From: Pyrus communis
Lineage: Eukaryota; Streptophyta; Magnoliopsida; Rosales; Rosaceae
Direction of reading: 5' to 3'
DNA length: 64,000 nt
Assembly (NCBI RefSeq): GCF_963583255.1
Contig: NC_084806.1
Coordinates: 21,246,317-21,310,316, forward strand
Both the position numbers and the translations under genes were made by a program. How positions within the stretch are numbered: the stretch's first letter is position 1; each line of letters starts with the position of its first letter. The notes under the pieces were generated by a model. The model saw only the letters and a program-made list of their open reading frames with translations, was not told the origin of the DNA and made no database searches. Shown here piece by piece: positions 10,796-22,744 of this stretch.

Positions 10796-11881
10796 ATGGC
10801 ACTTGATAACGCTTCTCTTTTGTCACAGCTCATGGAAAGGTCCCAAATGCAAAGAGTTGATATATCTAATCTTCAATCAAGGAATAACGTGTTTTCCAAT
10901 ACTTACAATTCGGATTGGAGTGATCATTCAAACTCTATGTGGTGGGAACCTCAAAATGCCCAACAAGGAGGATATTGGCAGCCACCACAACCTCATATTC
11001 AATATGCCCAACCAAACTCAAGTTCGTCAATAGATTATAATCAAAAGCTTAATGAATTAATTTGTTTGGTGCAGGGCTCACAAAATCAAGACAATGAGGC
11101 TCAACAAGAAGGATATTGGCAGCCATATGAGGAGTTCTATTCAACGCCTATGCAGCCACCACAAAGGTTGGACCACTTGGATAAGCAAATTGGGCAGATC
11201 GCGGAGTTCGTAGGACAGTTTCGAGACCAAGGCGAACTCCCTAGTTCAACCATTGCAAATCAGAAGGGAGAATTTGAAAACACCAATGCTATCATGTTGA
11301 GAAGTGACAAGGAGGTTGGAACGGACCCTCAACCATCAAAATCAAATCACAAGGAAGAGGAATACACCCAACCCACGGAAAGGGTGGAAACAACTTTACC
11401 GGAGGCACCTATTGCTCCTATGCCATCTAATACAGGTATGGTTGTTCCAAATTTCATTATTTTTAACCCCGTTCCAACAAGTATCCCTATTCCTTGCAGA
11501 TTCATGACTTCCAAGGAAGAAGAAGGTGAAAAAGACATCTTGGAAGCCCTTTCAAAGGTGACAAGTAGGGAATGTCATGAATTCATCAAAGAGGACGTTC
11601 TTGAAACCACAAAATCCAAAGAAGTTAAATTTGATGACATTGGACAAGTCATAACCATCACTTGCAATCTGGCCAAGTCCAATATCCCTGAAACTTTCAA
11701 AGGAGTGGTGTTTGTCATTGAGTTCTTGTCGGACAAAACAAGTAAGTTTTTTTCAAATTCCTTTACATTTTATACTAACTTGCTGTTTTTTATGAATCAG
11801 GCACCTACACTAGAATTCAAACCATTGCCGGTTCACTTCAAGTATCACCTTCCATTCAAGGACCAATTCCATGCCGTTTGA
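10796..11881 (+). CDS. gag-derived ORF of non-autonomous element III, 361 aa
   Basis: I place the start at the ATG at 10796 (MALDNASLLSQ), because the open frame before it runs back through the primer-binding site. The N-terminal part is Q/P/N-rich, with two QPPQ/YWQP repeat units (about residues 60-125). A middle part (about 130-215) matches the gag linker of element B (GQIAEF.GQFR.QGELPSST). The C-terminal part has KDILEA and the pre-RT segment APTLEFKPLPVHFKY. The capsid-like gag domain, the CCHC knuckle and all enzymes are missing. Unlike the element I copy, it is uninterrupted. An intron-like 59-bp segment (11742-11800) stays in frame when read through. The role is unknown; it may be translated as a short gag-like protein or persist because its RNA is needed for packaging. 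Confidence 0.7.
   Translation: MALDNASLLSQLMERSQMQRVDISNLQSRNNVFSNTYNSDWSDHSNSMWWEPQNAQQGGYWQPPQPHIQYAQPNSSSSIDYNQKLNELICLVQGSQNQDNEAQQEGYWQPYEEFYSTPMQPPQRLDHLDKQIGQIAEFVGQFRDQGELPSSTIANQKGEFENTNAIMLRSDKEVGTDPQPSKSNHKEEEYTQPTERVETTLPEAPIAPMPSNTGMVVPNFIIFNPVPTSIPIPCRFMTSKEEEGEKDILEALSKVTSRECHEFIKEDVLETTKSKEVKFDDIGQVITITCNLAKSNIPETFKGVVFVIEFLSDKTSKFFSNSFTFYTNLLFFMNQAPTLEFKPLPVHFKYHLPFKDQFHAV
11742..11800 (+). other. Intron-like segment in gag-derived ORF (element III)
   Basis: It runs GTAAGT to GAATCAG, 59 bp, with TACTAAC and a T-rich tract. Splicing would shift the frame, but no stop follows at once in the new frame. Confidence 0.35.
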
Positions 11882-11970
11882 TTTTATTTATGTTAATAAA
11901 AAAAAATTAAAAAAATAAAAATAAAAAAAAAAGAGAAAGAAAGATACTAAACATGGAGAAAGGTGGAGCT

Positions 11971-12620
11971 TCACAAAGGTTGTTTGCGTGAAGCCCCACT
12001 ACGAGGCGCAGAAGCGGAAGGCATAGAAGCGGGAGGCATAGAAGCGGGAGGCATCGGAGCGGAAGCCATCGGAGCGGAAGGCATCGGAGCTAGAGCATTC
12101 CAGGCCTCAATACTTGGCCAAGCGCTGGATGACCCAGGAAAAAGGTGCCTCTGGAGATAAGACGCAAGCCTTTGACGGTCACTGTGAATTCGACCCTCAG
12201 ATTCTTGCAGCTCATCAAGCTTCCTCTTCATCCCCGACGAATAGTTATTTGCAAGCACATGCAAACTTCTATTCTCGTACTTAAGCTGCTGGATCTCTTG
12301 CTCAACGATTCCACTTGGCGGGACCGAGCAAGCAGGCGTTGGCCCATGTTGGACACAGAACTCGCACACTGAACACTAAGTGCGAGGGACTCTTGAACGG
12401 CCAACTCATCGGACCGTCCTGACAGCAGCCTACTATCTTTTGGAGTGAGGAGGTTTTTAGCTACTATTGTAGCTGTTGTGGCGTCCTGCATCACAGAGTC
12501 TTCACCTGAAAGAGGACCGTTAGAAGATAAAAAAGAAAGGCGCCATACATTACCTTGACGGGGCGCAACCGGATCGCTGCTGAGACTCAAATCTAAGCTA
12601 AGGTTCGATGAGTTTGCCAT
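11971..12620 (-). pseudogene. Antisense coiled-coil ORF of element III, frameshifted
   Basis: This is the same antisense gene as at 3286-3957 and 35050-35721, starting MANSSNLSLDLSLSSD at 12620 with an in-frame ATG nine bases upstream. Next to element V it lacks about 22 bases within the coiled-coil coding part (near 12303), which encode part of the VESLMAEVERLKQ heptads. The frame shifts there: the upstream frame stops at 12228, and the downstream part (EIQQLKYENRSLH…GASRKQPL) is open only in another frame. The product would lose the coiled coil and the proline-rich tail. A TATA box remains at about 12739-12747. Confidence 0.75.
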
Positions 12621-12629
12621 TTTTTTCAA

Positions 12630-13130
12630 AAGTGTTCAAAGAGAAGGGGTGGATGGAGTTAAAATTTCACAAAGGGCCGGAGTCGAGTTTCAGGAATGGG
12701 AAATCTTCAGAGTGTGTGTGTTGGGGTGATTGATAGCTCTATAAAAAGCCAAGACGACGCGTCCACCGATTCAAAGAGCCGGATTTTCCGGCGTAATTTA
12801 GGCGACGCTCCCTCGGCTTTTCAGAAAACGCGTTCAACTTTGTCAAAAGATTTCTGACAAAGCTGAAAACACGTGGAGGCCATCATCGCATCTACACATC
12901 TTTAGCCGACAACCGCAAAGTTCGGCGACGCTTTCTCTGCTTTTCAGAAGACGCGTGCAGCTTTGTCAAAAGGAGCCGCATCTGCACTACCACGTGTCGT
13001 TCAGAAAGCGAATGGGTGTCGTTCAGAAATCGAAGGGGCGCCTGCTCAGAAATCGAAGAGGCGTATTCAAAGATCGAAGAGGCGCCACTATTTCAAAGAG
13101 CCGGATTTGCGGGATCAAAACGTTTGTCGA
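12630..13130 (-). promoter_or_regulatory. Candidate promoter of the antisense ORF (element III)
   Basis: It has minus-strand TATA TTTTTATAG at 12739-12747, G-boxes CACGTG at 12870-12875 and 12991-12996, several ACGCG motifs, and the far-upstream short direct repeats (13003-13085). It matches the element V region closely. Confidence 0.6.
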
Positions 13131-13559
13131 CAAGGGTAAAAAGTACCACCATTTGATATTATCTCTATATATGTCGACCTTCGTCTTTTATGGCAGGGTA
13201 AACCTGAAGAAAATGCCCAACTCTCCCTCACCTCTGAGGGCACACTCCCAGCAAAGCCTTTCAAATACTCAATTCTTTCTTCTTCCCCAAAGATGATACC
13301 AGATGCCTGGAGTACATATGACCCAGGAGGAAACGGCGGATTGAAGCATGTGCTGATTCATTCACCGCTTCTTCAAAGCAAAGGTATCTCATATCATCAA
13401 GGTCAAAAGCAAAAGTATCTCATATCATGCTCTTTCCCTGTCTTTTTCTTTGTCCTTGTTCTTACTTGCATGGCAAAGTAAAAGAAGCAATCAGCCGGCA
13501 CTTGGAGTCAGTCTTCCGATCTGGAGCCAACTGCCTGGAATCTATTCCTGATTGCTTAC

Positions 13560-15416
13560 TGATAGGAGCATATTTATGCGACTTAAATGGCTTGTTCTCG
13601 TACATTTACGTTATGTTTCTTTAGTTATTTTAGTACTTTAAGCTATTTTCGTGTGTTTGTAGGTCCAAAGGGCTAAAGGAGCAAAAAGATGCATTTTGGA
13701 GACTTTTGGAGCACTTTTGGGCTAAGGACGGATAGCTTATGCTTGAAGCCAAAGTGTTGGACGAAATTGAAGACCTAATTGGAGCCAAAGTGTTGGAACC
13801 TTGTTCTCTTTAGTTTTAGGACATTTAAACCTTTCCTAATCCCAATCATGCCATGCATAACACACATCCATTCTAACACATTGTCATTGCACATGCATTT
13901 CCTTCATTAGTTAACCCACATGCACTTATCACTTATCATCACCACATATCATATCACTTAATCACTTATCACTTATCATCACCACTTAACCACTTATCAT
14001 ATCATAACCACATATCATATCACTTATCACTTATCACTTAACATAACATCCACCTACTTCACCTACAACATCCACTTCACCTACAACATCCACCTACTTC
14101 ACCTACAACATCCACCCACTTCACCTACAAATGACATAGCCATATGTTCCCTCCACTACTCCTATAAATACCCTTGCATTCATTCATTCATGGACATCTC
14201 ATTTTCATACACAACACACCACAAACACTTCCATTCCCTCATTGCCGTGAGTCCCCCTTCCCTTATAATCCAAACACAAACCATCTTTCCATTTCCATCA
14301 CTCCTCACTCCATTCCACACTTCCATTCCCCCAAACCAACTATCCTTAGACCTTATGCTACAATAAAGAGGAAGAGAAGAGGGCCTAAACGTTCATACAA
14401 TTCAAGTTTGAGTTGTTGGAATGTTTAGGTGTTTCTTTGATTTCAATGTTTAATTTTAATTCTCTTTGTTTTGTATGAGGAACTAAACCCCCCCTTAGCT
14501 AGGGGGTGATTCGAAATATATGTTTATGCTTGCATTTTGATTTGATTACTTCTAATTGCATTTCATAAGTTGTTGATTCAATTTGTTTAACCGTTTGATT
14601 GATAACTTATTTATGTATGTTTATTAAGAATGCGCGCTTAATTTTCATGCATGAATATGACGCTAGAATTTAAGTGATTTTCACCTAATCGTTATGAACT
14701 TATATTCACAAGTAGTGGAGGTTGCTTATAAACAATCGCGTTAAATGAATTCTTGGCACGAGTTTCATGCTCATCATAGTAACGAATGCCTCGTCAACAC
14801 TTATAGTTTTCATAATGCTTAATGATCTTTGATTGTATCTTTATTGTGCTGTTCACGTAAAGGACTTTTGGAGAATGTTGTGAATTGCGTTGCGCTAACC
14901 CATCCAATTCATTAACTTAAGGAAAACTTGACGGTTAATTTAAGCGGACCTAATTAACCCGGGGTGATGAGTTTCATAATTTATTGAAATGCAATTGGAA
15001 ATCTTTTTATTATGCAAGTGTAGCATGTGTGGAGATGAACCCCTTGGCTAGCATCCATTCATTCCATTTCATCAATTTCATATTTACATTCTGTCTAGTT
15101 TATTAACTTGTTTCGTTATTTCAATTTTCGTCAAACATCAATCCCCCTTTTTGCTTTAATGTTCAATTTAGTTAGAAATCAATTTAGTTTGTGTTTTTAA
15201 AGCATTTTGAGTATTTGGTTTGTCTTAGTGTTTTAACGTTTAGTTTCGCATTCTTTGAGTCTAGTTTAGTGTTTTATATTGTTTTTACGTTTTTAAGTCA
15301 GTTTCCAAGAGATTAACAATCCCTCCTAATCCCCGGTCCAGAACGATCCCTACTTATACTTATACTACAATTGTCAAAAAGAGGGTTTAATTTGTGTGCG
15401 TATAAATCTCGCATCA
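13560..15416 (+). mobile_element. Solo LTR in the 3' region of element III
   Basis: It is 1,857 bp, TGATAGGAGC…CTCGCATCA, flanked by CTTAC at 13555-13559 and 15417-15421. It has a shorter minisatellite (about 14046-14131) and only one copy of the palindromic motif that is doubled in most other LTRs. The insertion falls at the base of a 3'-UTR stem-loop. Confidence 0.93.
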
Positions 15417-15832
15417 CTTACCTAGCGTTGCTCTCGAGTAGTCATCTTCAACGGTTGTTACACTTCCAGAGAAGGGACCACTCTTGCAAAGATTGAACAA
15501 AGAAACAGATAACAGGAGGAAGCTCAGACCTTCGGGGGAAACCAAAAGAACCATCCTGCAGCCCAGATCAAGAGTAGCACAAACGAAAATCAATGATGGG
15601 CGGAAACCAGTTCAAGAGTAAGCCTGTGGAGTCACTATGATCAAAGCCTCAATGCAATTACCAAGGAGAAGATGGAATTTACACTCCATAACCAGATTTG
15701 CGTCCCTAAACTCTTCTCTTTGTTAATTACATTCTGCCATGTTTAGTATGTTTAAATTGCTTTTTGTGTGTTTACTTATGTTTTGTGTGAATCTATGCTT
15801 AAAACATTGAGGACAATGTTTGATTTAAGTGT

Positions 15833-15851
15833 GGGGGGGGGGGGGGGGGGG
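15833..15851 (+). repeat. Poly(G) tract in the upstream polypurine-like motif
   Basis: Nineteen G follow AAGTGT. The same site has seven G in elements I, IV, V and B and fourteen in element 0 (46554-46567), so it behaves as an expanding mononucleotide repeat. Confidence 0.9.
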
Positions 15852-16756
15852 TAACTAATGTTGTTAATTTAAATTCGTCGGATTTTATCACCCATAACTT
15901 CAAATGTTGTTCCTTGCTGTTTTAAGGTGTTTTTAAGTTGTTTTAGAGTGTTTTAGTGTGTTTTGTTTTATAATTCGAAAATCCCATAAAAATTTGAAAA
16001 ATTGTTTTGAAAAACCCAAAAAGAGTTGTTTTAAGAGTCGTTTTTGTGTGTTTGTGTCTTAGGGTACCTTCCAACACAATGATAAGGATTTGGTTTATAA
16101 TTGCATGACGGTTAGAAAGAGTTATAAACATAGAGAAAAGTTTGATTTACTCTTGTTATATGCTTGGTTATGGTTATAATGTATGACTTTACATGCAATC
16201 ATAAAAGAAAAAAATTCGTTTTTGTAACATGCTTGAAGGAAGGAACTCAAACAAACGCTACAACCCTGAGAGACTTGAGCCTATAACGTTCTTTGGAGAG
16301 TATAATCTGTGATTTCTTGTTTTCTAAAGTCGTTGCATGATCTCATTATTCTTTGCTTGGTTACTACTTAGAAGGCGTTTCATCATATAGTTCCAAATGC
16401 TAGAACTCATGCCCATTTCATTCAAAGCATGTTATTGATTTGCATAACACATATTCAAGAAGAAGTTGTGTAGTGACCACCACCATAGCCAAATAGCCTT
16501 ACTTCCCATACTTCGTATATGTTGTAAGTTTTAACCCCGTTGAGCCTCATTTTGCCTTTATTCCTTGTTTACCCACATCACCCCTTACCTAGCTTAGAGT
16601 AGGACTTTCCTATACCCTTGTTCTTAAAGTTTAGTGAGCATGACTTAAATGAATTCCTTTTGAGTGACATTATGCAAGAAAATGAGTGTGGGGGAGTAAA
16701 AGTTTGTTCTTACGTTTATATGTATGTTTTGAGATTCAAAAGAAAAAGAAGAAAAG

Positions 16757-16797
<41 letters not shown>

Positions 16798-17548
16798 AGT
16801 GAAAATAAGAAAGAATGAACTCACGAGCGTTGATGGTTGAAGAAAGGGTCCAAAAAGTTGAATATGGCCCTAAGTTTTGTGTGATTTTCCCTTGGGTGTT
16901 CAAAGTTGACTTCTGCGTTCTTAAGGGAATTCTAAGTGCCTAATTCAATACTTTGCTCACTATTGCTTTAAGAATGTTTGTTTATCCTTCACCTTTCATT
17001 GTTAGCCAATACCCTAGCCCCGTTACTACCCTTTGAGTTCTATATTGAGTGTTATGTATTTCAATTGTGGAGTTTGAACTTGGTATGAGCTTATGGTGTC
17101 ACTGGTTCTCGCGTCTAAGTAGTAGCATTCCATTCATGAGATCATATCTAAACATGCTTATTAACTCCAGAAAATGCTTTCCTTATTATAACATATGTGA
17201 GTGTTCGTCTACATGTTTACATCAATCTTCTCACATATACCTAGTGTAGGGTGTGTAGTCAGAAAATCTGTGTGAAAAACGAGAGTACATCTAGTAAGAA
17301 ATTGAGGGAATTCTCTAAAGGCATGTTACTACATTTGAAATGTGTTTTAATTGCTTAATTGTGAACTAGTATGTGGTGACTATGATTAAGAATGTACTTA
17401 AGTGTAAAGATGGCTCAAATCTGTGAGAATAATGATTTTTAACTTGTCATGTGCATTGGAAGTCCCTGATACGATTGTTGGAAGGTGTAGGTTGTGTTTT
17501 GTTCTTTTTGTTTTGTTTTTCTGTTTTGCTCGAGGACTAGCAAAAGCT

Positions 17549-17563
17549 AAGTGTGGGGGTATT
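17549..17563 (+). other. Polypurine tract of element III
   Basis: AAGTGTGGGGGTATT directly precedes the 3' LTR and would prime plus-strand DNA. Identical tracts are at 22386-22400 (I), 38777-38791 (V), 59857-59871 (0) and, on the minus strand, 25403-25417 (IV). Confidence 0.85.
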
Positions 17564-19523
17564 TGATAGGAGCATATTTATGCGACTTAAATGGCTTGTT
17601 CTCGTACATTTACGTTATGTTTCTTTAGTTATTTTAGTACTTTAAGCTATTTTCGTGTGTTTGTAGGTCCAAAGGGCTAAAGGAGCAAAAAGATGCATTT
17701 TGGAGACTTTTGGAGCACTTTTGGGCTAAGGACGGATAGCTTATGCTTGAAGCCAAAGTGTTGGACGAAATTGAAGACCTAATTGGAGCCAAAGTGTTGG
17801 AACCTTGTTCTCTTTAGTTTTAGGACATTTAAACCTTTCCTAATCCCAATCATGCCATGCATAACACACATCCATTCTAACACATTGTCATTGCACATGC
17901 ATTTCCTTCATTAGTTAACCCACATGCACTTATCACTTATCATCACCACATATCATATCACTTAATCACTTATCACTTATCATCACCACTTAACCACTTA
18001 TCATATCATAACCACATATCATATCACTTATCACTTATCACTTAACATATCATCCACCTACTTCACCTACAACATCCACCTACTTCACCTACAACATCCA
18101 CCTACTTCACCTACAACATCCACTTCACCTACAACATCCACCTACTTCACCTACAACATCCACCTACTTCACCTACAAATGACATAGCCATATGTTCCCT
18201 CCACTACTCCTATAAATACCCTTGCATTCATTCATTCATGGACATCTCATTTCATACACAACACATTACAAACACATTCTCCCTTCCCTAGCCGTGAGCT
18301 TCCCATCCATTCCCTTATAATCCAAACACCACTCCTCATCCATTTCCATAATCCCCCAAACCTCACCTTAGACCATGTGCTACAACAACGAGGAAGATAA
18401 GAGGGCCTAAACGTTCATACAATTCAAGTGTGAGTTGTTGGAATGTTTAGGTGTTTCTTTGATTTCAAAGTTTAAATTTAATTCTCTTTGTTTTGTACGT
18501 ATGAGGAATGGAAGAGAAGAGTGCCTAAACGTTCATACAATTCAAGTTTGAGTTGTTGGAATGTTTAGGTGTTTCTTTGATTTCAAAGTTATGAGAAACT
18601 AAACCCCCTTTAGCTAGGGGGTGATTCGAAATATATGTTTATGCTTGCATTTTGATTTGATTACTTCTAATTGCATTTCATAAGTTGTTGATTCAATTTG
18701 TTTAACCGTTTGATTGATAACTTATTTATGTATGTTTATTAAGAATGCGCGCTTAATTTTCATGCATGAATATGACGCTAGAATATAAGTGATTTTCACC
18801 TAATCGTTATGAACTTATATTCACAAGTAGTGGAGGTTGCTTATAAACAATCGCGTTAAATGAATTCTTGGCACGAGTTTCATGCTCATCATAGTAACGA
18901 ATGCCTCGTCAACACTTATAGTTTTCATAATGCTTAATGATCTTTGATTGTATCTTTATTGTGCTGTTCACGTAAATGACTTTTGGAGAATGTTGTGAAT
19001 TGCGTTGCGCTAACCCATCCAATTCATTAACTTAAGGAAAACTTGACGGTTAATTTAAGCGGACCTAATTAACCCGGGGTGATGAGTTTCATAATTTATT
19101 GAAATGTAATTGGAAATCTTTTTATTATGCAAGTGTAACATATGTGGAGATGACCCCCTTAGCTAGCATTCATCCATTCTATTTCATCAATTTCATATTT
19201 ACATTCTGTTTTAATTTGTTCATTTAATTTAATTTCGTATAAACTTAAATCCCCCTTTACTTTAATGTCAATTTAGTTAGAAATCATTTTAGTTTGTGTT
19301 TTTAAAAGCATTTTGAGTCTTTGGTTTGTCTTAGTGTTTTAAAGTTTAGTTTTACATTCTTTGAGTCTAGTTTAGTGTTTATTATTACGTTTTTACGTTT
19401 TTGAGTCAAATCCAAGTGATTAACAATCCCTCCTAATCCCTGGTCCAGAACGATCCCTACTTATACTTATACTACAATTGTCAAAAAGAAGGTTTAATTT
19501 GTGCGCGTATAATTCTCGCACCA
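17564..19523 (+). repeat. 3' LTR of element III
   Basis: It is 1,960 bp, TGATAGGAGC…CTCGCACCA, followed by GGGGT. Several substitutions separate it from the 5' LTR, for example near 18976, 19441 and 19490. Confidence 0.93.
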
Positions 19524-19528
19524 GGGGT

Positions 19529-21129
19529 TCATCTCCACATATGTTATACTTGCATAATAAAACGATTTCCAATTGCATTTCAATAAATCATTAATTCTCA
19601 ACGCCCCGGGTCAATTAGGTCCGCTTAAATTAACCGTCAAGTTTTCCTTAAGTTAATGAATTGGATGGGTTAGCGCAACGCAATTCACAACATTCTCCAA
19701 AAGTCCTTTACGTGAAAAGCACAATAAAGATACAATCAAAGATCATTAAGCATCATGAAAACTTTAAGTGTTGACGAGGCATTCGTTACTATGGACTACG
19801 CATGAAACTTATGCCAAGAATTTATTTAACGCGATTGTTTATAAGCAACCTCCACTACTTGTGAATATAAGTTCGTAACTATTAGGTGAAACTCACTTAT
19901 ATTCTAGCGTCATATTGATGCATGAAAATTAAGCGCGCATTCTTAATAAACATTTCATAAATAAGTTATCAATCAAACGGTTAAACAAATTGAACCACAA
20001 CTTATGAAACGCAATTAGAATTAATCAAATCAAAATGCAAGCATAAACATATATTTCGAATCACCCCCTAGCTAAAGGGGGTTTAGTTTATTATAACTTT
20101 GAAATCAAAGAAATACCTAAACATTCCAACAACTCAAACTTGAATTGTATGAACGTTTAGGCACTCTTCTCTTCCATTCCTCATACGTACAAACAAAGAG
20201 AATTGAATTTAAACATTGAAATCAAAGAAACACCTAAACATTCCAACAACTCAAACTTGAATTGTATGAACGTTTAGGCACTCTTCTCTTCCTCGTTGTT
20301 GTAGCACAAGGTCTAAGGATAGTTTGATGGTGTGAATGGTTTGGGGAGTGGTGGAGGAATGGAAGAGGAGTTGTGGAGATGGAAGGATGTTGTTTGGATT
20401 TGTAGGGGAGGGGGACTCACGACAATGAGGGAATGGAAGTGTTTGTGGTGTGTTGTGTATGAAAATGAGATGTCCATGAATGAATGAATGCAAGGGTATT
20501 TATAGGAGTAGTGGAGGGAACATATGGCTATGTCATTTGTAGGTGAAGTAGGTGGATGTTGTAGGTGAAGTAGGTGGATGTTGTAGGTGAAGTGGATGTT
20601 GTAGGTGAAGTAGGTGGATGTTGTAGGTGAAGTAGGTGGATGATATGTTAAGTGATAAGTGATAAGTGATATGATATGTGGTTATGATATGATAAGTGGT
20701 TAAGTGGTGATGATAAGTGATAAGTGATTAAGTGATATGATATGTGGTGATGATAAGTGATAAGTGCATGTGGGTTAACTAATGAAGGAAATGCATGTGC
20801 AATGACAATGTGTTAGAATGGATGTGTGTTATGCATGGCATGATTGGGATTAGGAAAGGTTTAAATGTCCTAAAACTAAAGAGAACAAGGTTCCAACACT
20901 TTGGCTCCAATTAGGTCTTCAATTTCGTCCAACACTTTGGCTTCAAGCATAAGCTATCCGTCCTTAGCCCAAAAGTGCTCCAAAAGTCTCCAAAATGCAT
21001 CTTTTTGCTCCTTTAGCCCTTTGGACCTACAAACACACGAAAATAGCTTAAAGTACTAAAATAACTAAAGAAACATAACGTAAATGTACGAGAACAAGCC
21101 ATTTAAGTCGCATAAATATGCTCCTATCA
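19529..21129 (-). repeat. Right-hand piece of solo LTR II
   Basis: This is the minus-strand LTR from just after the GGGGT duplication to GCTCCTATCA. It includes the GC-rich hairpin (about 20065-20090), the two palindromic copies, a minus-strand TATA box near 20500 and the minisatellite at about 20535-20645. Confidence 0.9.
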
Positions 21130-22385
21130 GAGACTTGAGCCTATAACGTTCTTTGGAGAGTATAATCTGTGATTTCTTGTTTTCTAAAGTCGTTGCATGA
21201 TCTCATTATTCTTTGCTTGGTTACTACTTAGAAGGTGTTTCATCATATAGTTCCAAATGCTAGAACTCATGCCCATTTCATTCAAAGCATGTTATTGATT
21301 TGCATAACACATATTCAAGAAGAAGTTGTGTAGTGACCACCACCATAGCCAAATAGCCTTACTTCCCATACTTCGTATATGTTGTAAGGTTTAACCCCGT
21401 TGAGCCTTGTTTAGCCTTTATTCTTTGTTTACCCACATTTTCCTCACCTAGCCTAGTTTAGGACAATCCCCACCCTTGTTCTTAAATGATAGTGAGCATG
21501 ACTTAATTGAATTCCTTTTGAGTTACATTATGAAAGAAAATAAGTGTGGGGGAGAGAATGTTTAAGTGTTTATGTTTTGAGATTCAAAAGAAAAGAAAAA
21601 GAAAAGAAAAAAAAAAGAGAGAAAAGAAAGAAAGAAAGAAAAAAGAGCTTGAAAAAAAAAAATGAAAAAATAAGTGATTGAAGAAAGGTTCCAAAACACC
21701 AATTCTGGGCGTAAATTGTCTAAATTCTCCCTTTTTGTTCAAAAGTTGAGTTTTCATTCAAAAGTGAATTCTAAGTTGATTCAAATGCTTTGCTCACTAT
21801 TTCTTTAAAGACCTTTGTTTTCCATATCCCTTCTTTGTTATCCACATACCCCAAGCCCCGTTACAACCCTTGACTTCTATCTTGAGTGTTGTGTATTTCA
21901 ATTGTGGAGTTTGAACTTGGTATGAGCTTATGGTGTCACTGGTTCTCGCGTCTAAGTAGTAGCATTCCATTCATGAGATCATATCTAAACATTCTTATTA
22001 ACTCCAGAAAATGCTTTCCTTATTATAACATATGTGAGTGTTCGTCTACATGTTTACATCAATCTTCTCACATATACCTAGTGTAGGGTGTGTAGTCAGA
22101 AAATCTGTGTGAAAAACGAGAGTACATCTAGTAAGAAATTGAGGGAATTCTCTAAGGCATGTTACTACATTCAAAACATGGTTTTAAATGCTTAATTGTG
22201 AACTAGTATGTGGTGACTATGAGTAAGAATGTACTTAAGTGTAAAGATGGCTCAAATCTGTGAGAATAATGATTTTTAACTTGTCATGTGCATTGGAAGT
22301 CCCTGATACGATTGTTGGAAGGTGTAGGTTGTGTTTTGTTCTTTTTGTTTTGTTTTTCTGTTTTGCTCGAGGACTAGCAAAAGCT
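21130..22385 (+). other. 3' non-coding region of element I, second part
   Basis: It continues from 5760 across the GAGAC duplication. It has a second polypurine-like AAGTGTGGGGGAG at about 21543-21555, then an A/G-rich run (21587-21670). No gene is supported. Confidence 0.8.
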
Positions 22386-22400
22386 AAGTGTGGGGGTATT

Positions 22401-22744
22401 TGATAGGAGCATATTTATGCGACTTAAATGGCTTGTTCTCGTACATTTACGTTATGTTTCTTTAGTTATTTTAGTTCTTTATGCTTCTTTTGTGTGTTTT
22501 CAGGTTCTAAGGGCAAAGTATGCAAAAGGATGCCTTTTGGAGCCTTTTGGAGCAAATTAGAGATTGGAATGGATATCATATGCTTGGAGCCAAAATGATG
22601 GACGAAATTGAAGGCTTGAAGTAGGAAAGTTAAATCCTAAAAGGACCTCATGTTTGAGCATCATTGAAAACTCCTACGCATTTTAGAACACAAAAACAAC
22701 ATTCCTAGCAACCTTAGGACATTGTCGTGTGTTTCCTTGTGTCT
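22401..22744 (+). repeat. 3' LTR of element I, left piece
   Basis: It starts TGATAGGAGC after the polypurine tract (22386-22400). Element IV interrupts it at TGTCT (22740-22744). It resumes at 43679. Confidence 0.9.

Larger units (their letters stand above)
13131..17548 (+). other. 3' non-coding region of element III (split by a solo LTR)
   Basis: There is no credible gene outside the solo LTR at 13560-15416. It holds a TATATA string near 13170, the AAGCAATCAG/CTGATTGCTT stem-loop (about 13485-13558), a run of 19 G at 15833-15851, a second GTGTGGGGGAG motif near 16687-16696, and an A-rich run at 16739-16793. From 17049 to 17548 it is nearly identical to element V. Confidence 0.75.
6712..19523 (+). 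mobile_element. Element III: non-autonomous Athila-type element with two nested solo LTRs
   Basis: Its structure is: 5' LTR 6712-10683 (containing a solo LTR), primer-binding site 10689-10706, gag-derived ORF, frameshifted antisense ORF, 3' non-coding region (containing another solo LTR), polypurine tract 17549-17563, and 3' LTR 17564-19523. The 5-bp duplication is GGGGT. Without the nested solo LTRs it is about 9.0 kb. The LTRs differ at several bases and in minisatellite copy number (about 2,015 versus 1,960 bp), so it is older than elements IV, V and B. Confidence 0.92.
5761..21129 (-). mobile_element. Solo LTR II (minus strand), split by element III
   Basis: It begins TGATGCGAG and ends GCTCCTATCA, the reverse complement of an LTR running from TGATAGGAGC to CTCGCATCA. 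It is flanked by GAGAC on both sides (5756-5760 and 21130-21134). Element III interrupts it at 6712-19523 with duplication GGGGT (6707-6711 and 19524-19528). The two LTR pieces total about 2.55 kb. No internal region, primer-binding site or polypurine tract belongs to it, so it is a solo LTR left by LTR-LTR recombination. The left piece (5761-6711) diverges clearly from the other LTRs. Confidence 0.88.

Noticed and set aside
12955..13296. Plus-strand ORFs such as 12955-13296, 36058-36585 and 45402-46067
   Set aside because: They are frames through the antisense-promoter repeats and 3' non-coding region; they differ in length between copies and are broken by small indels.
16749..16793. Poly(A) tail of a LINE, SINE or processed pseudogene
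   Set aside because: The run lies at the same internal place in several elements with no flanking duplication, so it is part of the element's 3' region.
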